Program-made: the position numbers and the translations under genes
Notes under the pieces: model-generated
The model's input: only the letters and a program-made list of their open reading frames with translations
Database searches by the model: none
Told to the model about the DNA's origin: nothing
NCBI GenBank assembly: GCA_023396215.1
Contig: JAEWWW010000130.1
Span: 1-12,523, forward strand
Reading direction: 5' to 3'
From: Bacillota bacterium
GTDB taxonomy: Bacteria; Bacillota; Clostridia; Oscillospirales; Ruminococcaceae
DNA length: 12,523 nucleotides
In this document: piece by piece, positions 7,098-12,134 of the stretch
How the letters are laid out: each line of letters opens with the position of its first letter
How positions within the stretch are numbered: position 1 is the first letter of the stretch

Positions 7098-7991
7098 ATG
7101 CAAAATCTCGATTGCCTGTTTATCGGCAGCGCTACATATGACATTTTGATGCTGGTCACCGCGCCCCCGCAAAGCGATATGCGCATTGCCGCGACGCGGA
7201 TGGCGGTGGCCGGCGGCGGGCCGGCCAGCACCGCCAGCGTGGCCTTTCACAGCCTTGGGGGCAGGGCAGGGCTAATCAGCGCCGTCGGCAACGACGACAC
7301 CGGCCGCTCTATCAGGGCCGACCTTGAGAACTTCGGCTTTCCCCTGCTGGATTTGCATGTCATCGACGGCGCGCCCTCGTCGCTTTCCACCATTCAGGTG
7401 GAGGAGGGTGGAAAACGGTGCATCACCCACTTTGGGGGCTGCATCGGCCATTTAACCTTTGATATGCTGGATAAAAAGGTTTTTGAGCAGGCCCGGTATG
7501 TGCATCTGGCGGGCTCTCTCGAGCAGCTGTTTCTGCCCATCGCCAAGTACTGCAAGGAGAACACCTCGGCGCTGGTTTCGGTGGATGGGGGCAACTACTC
7601 CCGGGAGTTCACCGACGCCATCCTGCCCTATACCGATATCTTTATCCCCGACGACAAAACCGCCCGCAAGAGCATCGGGCTGGAAGCCCGCGAGGCCTGC
7701 CGGTACTATTATGAGCGCGGGCCCGGGACGGTCTGCGTCACCAGAGGGCCGGACGGCAGCATCGCTTATGACGGCAGCCGGTTTTACGAGGAGGAGGCCT
7801 TCCCTGTCAAAGTGCTGGACACCACCGGTGCGGGGGATAATTTCCACGGCGCTTTCCTGTACGCCCACACGCAGGGCTGGCCGCTGCCCAAGGTGCTGCG
7901 GTTCTCCAGCATTTTTTCCAGCATGACCTGTACCGGCCTCGGCGGACGCGAGGCGACCCCCGCTTTGGATGAAGTATTAAAAGAAATGTAA
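7098..7991 (+). CDS. PfkB-family carbohydrate kinase, ketohexokinase / sulfofructose-kinase-like
   Basis: ATP-dependent sugar kinase of the ribokinase (PfkB) fold, 297 residues, normal length. The N-terminal glycine motif is GGGPASTASVA at 39-49. The Gly-Gly-Gly-Pro-Ala form, together with CTGLGGREATP near the C-terminus, resembles the ketohexokinase and sulfofructose kinase (YihV) branch more than fructokinase or 6-phosphofructokinase relatives. The second signature DTTGAGD at 241-247 carries the catalytic base D247 and the anion-hole glycines. Enzymes of this branch phosphorylate the C1 hydroxyl of a ketose, which would feed the aldolase encoded next. ATG 7098 follows AAGGAG (7086-7091), only 17 nt after the dehydrogenase stop. 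The fold and activity class are secure; the branch assignment rests on remembered motifs, and the sugar is unknown. Confidence 0.88.
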   Translation: MQNLDCLFIGSATYDILMLVTAPPQSDMRIAATRMAVAGGGPASTASVAFHSLGGRAGLISAVGNDDTGRSIRADLENFGFPLLDLHVIDGAPSSLSTIQVEEGGKRCITHFGGCIGHLTFDMLDKKVFEQARYVHLAGSLEQLFLPIAKYCKENTSALVSVDGGNYSREFTDAILPYTDIFIPDDKTARKSIGLEAREACRYYYERGPGTVCVTRGPDGSIAYDGSRFYEEEAFPVKVLDTTGAGDNFHGAFLYAHTQGWPLPKVLRFSSIFSSMTCTGLGGREATPALDEVLKEM

Positions 7992-7995
7992 GAAT

Positions 7996-8019
7996 ACTGC
8001 GTGCTTCAGTGTGCGCAGT
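7996..8019 (+). promoter_or_regulatory. Intercistronic hairpin before the aldolase ribosome binding site
   Basis: ACTGCGTGC (7996-8004) can pair with GTGCGCAGT (8011-8019), including two G-U pairs, around a six-base loop. It ends one base before AGGAGG of the aldolase gene. There is no T-run, so it is not a terminator. It may stabilise the downstream mRNA or tune aldolase translation. It also argues against a GTG start at 8009, which would lie in the loop. Confidence 0.4.
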
Positions 8020-8032
8020 CAGGAGGAATACC

Positions 8033-8872
8033 ATGCCGCTCATCACCCTGAAAGAGGCGCTTGAATATGCGCAGGAGAACAACTGTGCAATTCCGGCTTT
8101 TAATATCGACAACATGGAGGGAGTACAGGCGCTGATCAGCGCAGCCGAACAGGAAAACAATTACCCCATCATTCTCAGCATCGGCCAAGGGGCCATCTTG
8201 GACGGCAAGCTGTACACCCTGGCAATGGTGGTGCGCTACATGGCCCAGCATACCGATGTGCCGCTGGTTATTCATCTGGACCACGGCAAAGACTATGAAC
8301 AGGTCATCAACTGCCTTTGCGCCGGGTTTACCTCGGTGATGATAGACGGTTCCCACCTGCCGCTGGAGGAAAACATCAGCCTGACCCAAAGGGTGGTCGC
8401 CGCCGCAAGCGCCGTAGGGGTTTCGGTGGAGGCCGAGCTGGGGGCCATTGGCGGCACCGAGGATAATCTGAGCGTCGACGAGAGCAAGGCCGCGCTGGTA
8501 AACGTAGAGGAAGTCAAAATCTTCACCAGCCGGGTTAAGGTGGACGCGCTGGCGGTGGGCATCGGCAACGCCCACGGCCTCTACATCGGCGAACCCAAGC
8601 TGGATTTTGACTGCCTGCAAAGGGTGACACAGGCCACCGACATTCCGCTGGTTCTGCACGGCGGTTCGGGCATTCCCGACAGCATGATTAAAAAATCCAT
8701 TGCGCTGGGCATGCGCAAAATCAACGTGGCTACCGAAATCCGTCACGCTTACATCCGCGGGTTGATGGAGGAAAAAGAAGCCATGGAGATTTATGCAATG
8801 TCGGGCGCGGGCAAAAAGCAGATTGTTGCTTTGGCACGACAGAAAATTCAACTGTTCAAAAACCGGGATTGA
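8033..8872 (+). CDS. Class II (zinc-dependent) ketose-phosphate aldolase, FbaA/GatY/KbaY family
   Basis: Cleaves a ketose phosphate or bisphosphate to DHAP and an aldehyde in the cytoplasm. The 279-residue product has the class II signature VPLVIHLDHG at 76-85, with catalytic D83 and zinc ligand H84. The second signature follows around 98-115 (GFTSVMIDGSHLPLEENI), then acidic E133/E135 (VEAELG). Further zinc ligands are H181 (GNAHG) and H209 (LVLHGGSG), and NVATEIR lies near the C-terminus. Size matches tagatose- or fructose-bisphosphate aldolases of the GatY/KbaY/short-Fba type. ATG 8033 follows AGGAGG (8021-8026, 6 nt spacing); an in-frame GTG at 8009 has no ribosome binding site. Position directly after a ketokinase-like gene suggests a pathway-specific rather than glycolytic role. 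Exact substrate cannot be read from the sequence. Confidence 0.92.
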   Translation: MPLITLKEALEYAQENNCAIPAFNIDNMEGVQALISAAEQENNYPIILSIGQGAILDGKLYTLAMVVRYMAQHTDVPLVIHLDHGKDYEQVINCLCAGFTSVMIDGSHLPLEENISLTQRVVAAASAVGVSVEAELGAIGGTEDNLSVDESKAALVNVEEVKIFTSRVKVDALAVGIGNAHGLYIGEPKLDFDCLQRVTQATDIPLVLHGGSGIPDSMIKKSIALGMRKINVATEIRHAYIRGLMEEKEAMEIYAMSGAGKKQIVALARQKIQLFKNRD

Positions 8873-8905
8873 CCTGCCGCAGACGGTTGGTAAGGGGGAG
8901 CTTGT

Positions 8906-9775
8906 ATGATATTGGGGTATAATCAGGCCAACGCCATGCGGCGCTCCACATTGGAGGACGATGTGCGCCTGTGTGCCGAGGCGGGCTTCGGCGCTATTGA
9001 GATGCGGCTGGATATGCTGTGGGCCTACCTGCGGCAGCATACGCTGGAGGAGCTTGGGGCGCTCTTTGCCCAAAGCCCCCTGACGCCCTATGCCCTCAAC
9101 GCGATGGAAAGCCACATTGCTTTTTATACCGCTGCCGAAAAAACCAAGGACCACCCCGCGCTGGAGGAGCTCAAGCGTGCCTGCAAGGTTGCCCGGCGGC
9201 TTGGCATACGCGATATCATCGCTCTGCCCCCCATGGGCCGGAGCGCTTATAGCGAGCCTTACGGCATGCAGTGGGAAGAGGTGCTGGAGCACTGCGCCCC
9301 GGCCCTGCACGTCATGGCCGAGGTTGCCGGGGAGTACGGCGTTTGCGTCTGCCTTGAGCCGGTGGGCGCGCCCAAAAGCGCCATACGCACGGTGCAGCAG
9401 GCAAGCTGTGTGCTGCAAGCCGCCGCCTGTGCCAACACCGGGCTGGTGGTGGACGCGGCCAACCTGTATATGTACCACAAGCTGGCCGATTTCTCCGCGG
9501 TGGCGGCGCTGCGGGCAGAGGACATACACGTGGTGCATATCAACGACTTTGACGACGTACCGGAAGAAGCCTTTGACCGCCGCTACCGCTGCTTTTGCGG
9601 GCGGGGCGTCATCGACCTTGCCGCTTTTTTGGCCGCCGTTCAGCAGACCGGCTACGACGGGGTGGTATCGGTGGAAACGCTGCGCCCCGAATACTGGGAG
9701 CAGGAGCCCGCAAAGGTTATACAAGACGCTTACGACACCACCCTCGCCTGCCTGCAGGCAAACGGGTGCGGGTAA
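8906..9775 (+). CDS. Sugar (phosphate) isomerase/epimerase, xylose-isomerase-like TIM barrel
   Basis: Member of the AP-endonuclease-2 / xylose-isomerase-like TIM-barrel superfamily, which includes IolE, IolI, hydroxypyruvate isomerase and tagatose/psicose 3-epimerases. The 289-residue product has the expected repeating beta-alpha pattern. Four acidic or His residues sit at the usual divalent-metal positions: E151 (LEPVG), D183 (LVVDAANLY), H211 (HVVHINDFDD) and E257 (VSVETLRP). The ladder is complete, so the enzyme is likely active. The DxxH form common after the second ligand is here DAANLY, so it is not a textbook IolE or IolI. ATG 8906 follows a GGGGGAG site 33 nt after the aldolase stop. 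It is the last gene before the terminator. It may interconvert C3-epimeric ketoses or an aldose/ketose pair; this is inference. Confidence 0.87.
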   Translation: MILGYNQANAMRRSTLEDDVRLCAEAGFGAIEMRLDMLWAYLRQHTLEELGALFAQSPLTPYALNAMESHIAFYTAAEKTKDHPALEELKRACKVARRLGIRDIIALPPMGRSAYSEPYGMQWEEVLEHCAPALHVMAEVAGEYGVCVCLEPVGAPKSAIRTVQQASCVLQAAACANTGLVVDAANLYMYHKLADFSAVAALRAEDIHVVHINDFDDVPEEAFDRRYRCFCGRGVIDLAAFLAAVQQTGYDGVVSVETLRPEYWEQEPAKVIQDAYDTTLACLQANGCG

Positions 9776-9793
9776 AAGAGAAGAAAGTAAGAG

Positions 9794-9818
9794 CATCGGC
9801 CTTTTGGCCGATGTTTTT
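9794..9818 (+). terminator. Rho-independent terminator closing the catabolic gene cluster
   Basis: CATCGGCC (9794-9801) and GGCCGATG (9806-9813) form a perfect 8-bp stem with a TTTT loop, followed by TTTTT (9814-9818). It lies 19 nt after the epimerase stop and marks the end of the transport and catabolism transcription unit. The other strand lacks a matching T-run, so it acts in one direction. Confidence 0.92.
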
Positions 9819-9831
9819 ATGTGGGCGGCTG

Positions 9832-9840
9832 TGGTAAACT
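9832..9840 (+). promoter_or_regulatory. Extended -10 promoter candidate for the first acetyltransferase
   Basis: TGG followed by TAAACT (9835-9840) gives an extended -10 element just after the terminator. No good -35 hexamer is seen. Transcription would begin near 9847, leaving a leader of about 57 nt before the TTG start at 9904. The same TGTGGTAAA core recurs at 10754-10763 before the second acetyltransferase. Confidence 0.45.
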
Positions 9841-9903
9841 GTACCTGTGCAGCATCGGGGGGATGGCGTGGAACCCTTATTTGCCGGGAGGAGAGAACAA
9901 GAC

Positions 9904-10416
9904 TTGATTTTAGAAACTGAAAGACTGTTTTTGCGGGAGATGACCCGGGAAGATTTTTCATCCCTCTGTAAGATTTTGCAGGATGACGAGGTGATGACAG
10001 CTTACGAGGGCGCCTTCAGCGATGCCGAGGTGCAGACTTGGCTGGAAAAGCAGCAAAATAACTACCGCACCCACGGTTTTGGGCTGTGGGCGGTAATCCT
10101 CAAAGAAAGCGGCGAAATGATAGGCCAGTGCGGCCTGACCATGCAGGAGTCCGGGGAGGGGCCGGTGCTGGAGGTGGGCTACCTATTCCAGAAGGAATAC
10201 TGGCACCGGGGATATGCCACCGAGGCTGCCGTCGCCTGCAAGGAATACGCCTTTGAGAAGCTGGGAGCCCGGGAGGTGTACTCCATCATCCGCGACACCA
10301 ACCTTGCATCGCAGCGGGTGGCCCAGCGCAACGGCATGACCTGTACCGGTCGGCTGGTCAAGCACTACCGGGGGGTGGAAATGCCCCACCTTGTGTTCTG
10401 TGTTAAACGGGCATGA
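9904..10416 (+). CDS. GNAT-family N-acetyltransferase (RimJ/RimL-like), TTG start
   Basis: Transfers an acetyl group from acetyl-CoA to an amine, either a ribosomal-type protein N-terminus or a small molecule; the target is unknown. The 170-residue product starts with ILETERLFLREM, the standard opening of this family in Firmicutes. It has the acetyl-CoA loop WHRGYATEA at 100-108 and ends with the NxxSxRVxxxNGM helix typical of the RimL subgroup. I choose TTG 9904 because GGGAGGAG (9886-9893) lies about 10 nt upstream and the family N-terminus begins exactly there. Alternative GTG codons at 9847 and 9868 lack ribosome binding sites, and 9847 would coincide with the predicted transcription start. 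It stands outside the catabolic unit, behind its own probable promoter. Confidence 0.88.
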   Translation: MILETERLFLREMTREDFSSLCKILQDDEVMTAYEGAFSDAEVQTWLEKQQNNYRTHGFGLWAVILKESGEMIGQCGLTMQESGEGPVLEVGYLFQKEYWHRGYATEAAVACKEYAFEKLGAREVYSIIRDTNLASQRVAQRNGMTCTGRLVKHYRGVEMPHLVFCVKRA

Positions 10417-10543
10417 CCCTTGCCATGCATCACGCCTGCGCCACAACAAATATGTCCCAGCTTTTTCATGGTGACTTTTGGCGGCGCATCGGCTATCCTG
10501 AGAAGAAGAGCCCTCGCGGGCGGGATGTTGTGAGGTGAAGCCG

Positions 10544-10711
10544 ATGCTGGCAAACGGCCGTGAAAAATGCAGCTGCAGGTGGGTGAACTGCCCACGACAC
10601 GGTAGCTGCGAAGAATGTATCAAACACCACGAGGGGCATAAGCGGCACCCCCAGCCCAGCTGCAAGGCCCCCAAAAAGCAAAAGCAGCAAGAGAAGAAAG
10701 AAGCTGTCTGA
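10544..10711 (+). CDS. Small Cys/His-rich protein, probable metal binding
   Basis: A 55-residue protein, short enough to escape usual length cut-offs. Cysteines are at 9, 11, 16, 22, 25 and 40, with histidines at 19, 28, 29, 32 and 35. The core pattern is C-x-C-x4-C-x2-H-G-x-C-x2-C-x2-H-H, followed by a Lys/Gln/Glu-rich basic tail. Such clustering in a cytoplasmic-looking protein without a signal peptide suggests a zinc- or iron-binding mini-domain. It recalls small Clostridial proteins with a CxC...GxCxxC core (such as the DUF6485 type), but I cannot confirm membership. The start is ATG 10544 with GAGGTG at 10532-10537. A terminator overlaps the stop codon, which supports a real, precisely ended gene. 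The 127-nt gap before it holds no other clear gene. Function unknown. Confidence 0.72.
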   Translation: MLANGREKCSCRWVNCPRHGSCEECIKHHEGHKRHPQPSCKAPKKQKQQEKKEAV

Positions 10712-10730
10712 GGGCGGCTTTTTTATTTTT
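10701..10730 (+). terminator. Terminator overlapping the stop codon of the small Cys-rich gene
   Basis: AAGCTGTC (10701-10708) pairs with GGCGGCTT (10713-10720), using two G-U pairs, around a TGAG loop that contains the TGA stop (10709-10711). A T-rich tract (TTTTATTTTT, 10721-10730) follows. The hairpin encodes the last protein residues and serves as transcription terminator. Confidence 0.7.
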
Positions 10731-10753
10731 GGAGGTGCGGCCTGCTACCGGTT

Positions 10754-10763
10754 GTGGTAAAAT
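10754..10763 (+). promoter_or_regulatory. Extended -10 promoter candidate upstream of the second acetyltransferase
   Basis: TGTGG followed by AAAAT places a TGn extension ahead of TAAAAT (10758-10763), directly after the preceding terminator. The -35 region is weak. Use of this site would give a leader of roughly 85-90 nt. It may act with the nearer site at 10798-10826. Confidence 0.4.
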
Positions 10764-10797
10764 GATAACGAAATGTAGGACTAATAGATAATACCAA

Positions 10798-10826
10798 TTG
10801 GATATAAGGGCTATTTTATACATAAT
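10798..10826 (+). promoter_or_regulatory. Sigma-70/A-type promoter candidate for the second acetyltransferase
   Basis: TTGGAT (10798-10803) and CATAAT (10821-10826) are separated by 17 nt and match four and five of six consensus positions. They lie in the most AT-rich stretch of the window, about 30 nt before the ATG at 10857. The leader would be about 25 nt and carry the AGGGAGG ribosome binding site. Confidence 0.5.
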
Positions 10827-10856
10827 GTAAATTGAAAAAACCGAGGGAGGAACATC

Positions 10857-11342
10857 ATGGAGATTATCCTAAAGCCGTTGGAGGAGAAGCATCTGGAGCA
10901 GGCCACCGCCCTGTGGAACCAGATTATCCGGGAGGGCAACAGCTTCCCCGGCGATAAGGAGCTGACGCTGGAGGAGGCCCGGGCGATGTTTGAGGCACAG
11001 ACCGCCACCGTCTGCGCGCTGGACGGCGAGGACGTGGTGGGGCTGTATATTCTGCACCCCAACAACATCGGCCGCTGCGGGCATATCGCCAACAGCTCCT
11101 ACGCGGTGGACGACCGGATTCGGGGCAATGGGATAGGCCGCCTGCTGGTAAACGACAGCGTTGAGCGGGCCAGGCAGCACGGCTTTCGCGGGCTGCAGTT
11201 TAACGCTGTGGTAGCCACCAACTACCGGGCCATCACCCTTTACCTCAAGCTGGGCTTCAAAATCATCGGCACCATCAAGGGCGGCTACCGTCTGAAGGAC
11301 GGCAGCTTTGAGGATACCATTATCTTTTTAAAGAGCTGGTAA
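10857..11342 (+). CDS. GNAT-family N-acetyltransferase, second, unrelated to the first
   Basis: Acetyl-CoA-dependent acetyltransferase of unknown substrate, 161 residues, a normal single GNAT domain. The acetyl-CoA pyrophosphate loop is RGNGIG at 89-94, preceded by the strand carrying SSYAVDDRI. The C-terminal part has N-x-x-A-x-x-L-Y-x-x-x-G-F (NYRAITLYLKLGF), the usual CoA-side helix and strand. It resembles phosphinothricin/YncA-like small-molecule acetyltransferases more than RimL, but no substrate call is justified. ATG 10857 follows AGGGAGG (10844-10850) with 6 nt spacing. The gene has its own AT-rich promoter region and is followed by a terminator at 11439-11464, so it appears to be a single-gene unit. 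Confidence 0.88.
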   Translation: MEIILKPLEEKHLEQATALWNQIIREGNSFPGDKELTLEEARAMFEAQTATVCALDGEDVVGLYILHPNNIGRCGHIANSSYAVDDRIRGNGIGRLLVNDSVERARQHGFRGLQFNAVVATNYRAITLYLKLGFKIIGTIKGGYRLKDGSFEDTIIFLKSW

Positions 11343-11438
11343 CCCCACCTACCGGCAAAGGGACAGGCTTCAGGGAGGTATGAGGTGATTTCGTGCCCCT
11401 GCGCCGCCTCAGGCAGCCGGCAGTTTTTGATATTTTAC

Positions 11439-11464
11439 TCCCGCCCGCCAAGGGCGGGATTTTT
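11439..11464 (+). terminator. Rho-independent terminator downstream of the second acetyltransferase
   Basis: TCCCGCCC (11439-11446) and GGGCGGGA (11452-11459) form a perfect 8-bp stem with a five-base loop, followed by TTTTT (11460-11464), then CTTT. It lies 97 nt after the acetyltransferase stop and separates it from the holin gene. Its position inside a possible upward extension of the holin frame argues for the downstream holin start. Confidence 0.88.
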
Positions 11465-11524
11465 CTTTGTGTATAGTTGTGTGATTTTGCACTGCCCAAC
11501 GCAAACCACCCCTGTTTTTGCCCC

Positions 11525-11548
11525 TCTTGTGAAAGGCTATTCACAAGA
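11525..11548. promoter_or_regulatory. 9-bp inverted repeat at the holin ribosome binding site
   Basis: TCTTGTGAA (11525-11533) and TTCACAAGA (11540-11548) are perfect inverted repeats around AGGCTA. The right arm runs into the AAGAAAGGA ribosome binding site of the holin gene. As DNA it could be an operator for a dimeric repressor; as RNA it could partly hide the ribosome binding site. Either would fit tight control of a lytic protein. Which one applies cannot be decided from sequence. Confidence 0.5.
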
Positions 11549-11561
11549 AAGGATGAGCGAA

Positions 11562-12035
11562 ATGAACCGTTGGAACACTGCCAAAGCGGCGGGATCGGCG
11601 TTACTGGGGGGCCTGAGCGCCGCGCTGGGGGTGCTGGCCCCCTGGATTTGGGCGTTGCTGGTGAGCATGGCGCTGGATTATATCACAGGCATGGGGGCGG
11701 CGGCCTACCGCGGAGAGCTCAGCAGCCGGGCGGGGCTGCGGGGCATTGCAAAGAAGCTTGCCTGCATGGCTATGGTGGCGGCGGCAATCATTGCCGACTG
11801 GGTGATTGTAACCGGAGGAGAGGCTGTCGGCTTTGCCGCCTACCCCCGGGGGACGGTGGCCGTGATGGTGGCCTTCTGGCTGATTGTCAACGAGCTGCTC
11901 TCGATACTGGAAAACATCGGGCGCATGGAGGTTCCGCTGCCGGGCTTTCTGCTGCGGCTGTTGGAAACACTCAAGCAGCGGGCGGAGTATAATGGTGATG
12001 AGGGGCAAAACCCTCCGGAGGGGCCGCAGGACTGA
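11562..12035 (+). CDS. Phage-type holin, toxin-secretion/lysis (TcdE-like, Phage_holin_4) family
   Basis: Small membrane protein expected to form pores in the cytoplasmic membrane and release a cell-wall hydrolase. The 157-residue product has about four hydrophobic segments (roughly residues 11-30, 28-46, 63-82 and 95-115). The family hallmarks are a DYITGM motif after the early helices, a following SSRAGLRGIAKK loop, and NELLSILENIG near the last helix. The tail is charged and Gln/Glu/Pro-rich, as in TcdE-type holins. I choose ATG 11562 because AAGAAAGGA lies about 8 nt upstream; ATG 11553 overlaps that site. A longer frame from GTG 11385 is rejected because it crosses a terminator. The amidase gene follows after 99 nt. 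It belongs to a prophage or to a domesticated lysis cassette. Confidence 0.88.
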   Translation: MNRWNTAKAAGSALLGGLSAALGVLAPWIWALLVSMALDYITGMGAAAYRGELSSRAGLRGIAKKLACMAMVAAAIIADWVIVTGGEAVGFAAYPRGTVAVMVAFWLIVNELLSILENIGRMEVPLPGFLLRLLETLKQRAEYNGDEGQNPPEGPQD

Positions 12036-12081
12036 GGCCCTTCGCAGCGGCCTCTCACAGGCGCCCCCAATACAAAACTGC

Positions 12082-12104
12082 CTGCGGGGGCAACGCCCCC
12101 GCAG
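12082..12104 (+). repeat. 10-bp GC-rich hairpin between holin and amidase genes
   Basis: CTGCGGGGGC (12082-12091) and GCCCCCGCAG (12095-12104) form a perfect stem with an AAC triloop. No T-run follows, so termination is unlikely. It may be a dispersed palindromic element or an mRNA element that separates translation of the two lysis genes. Confidence 0.55.
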
Positions 12105-12134
12105 AACAGACGCAATGTTTAGGGAGGTTTGTCT

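Noticed and set aside
4965..9775. Sulfoquinovose (sulfo-EMP) operon
   Set aside because: The kinase resembles YihV and an aldolase is present, but no sulfoquinovosidase, sulfoquinovose isomerase or sulfolactaldehyde reductase/dehydrogenase is visible, and two zinc polyol-type dehydrogenases are not part of that pathway.
8006..9961. A 651-codon open frame on the minus strand
   Set aside because: It lies opposite the aldolase, epimerase and acetyltransferase start, has a His/Gln/Gly-rich low-complexity product without a recognisable domain, and reflects the GC-rich codon use of the plus-strand genes.
11385..11561. Longer holin frame, or a separate small toxin-like peptide, from GTG 11385 with AGGGAGG upstream
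   Set aside because: The frame runs through a perfect terminator hairpin (11439-11464), its product has no family resemblance, and a second ribosome binding site precedes ATG 11562. The possibility of a tiny peptide is not excluded but not supported.
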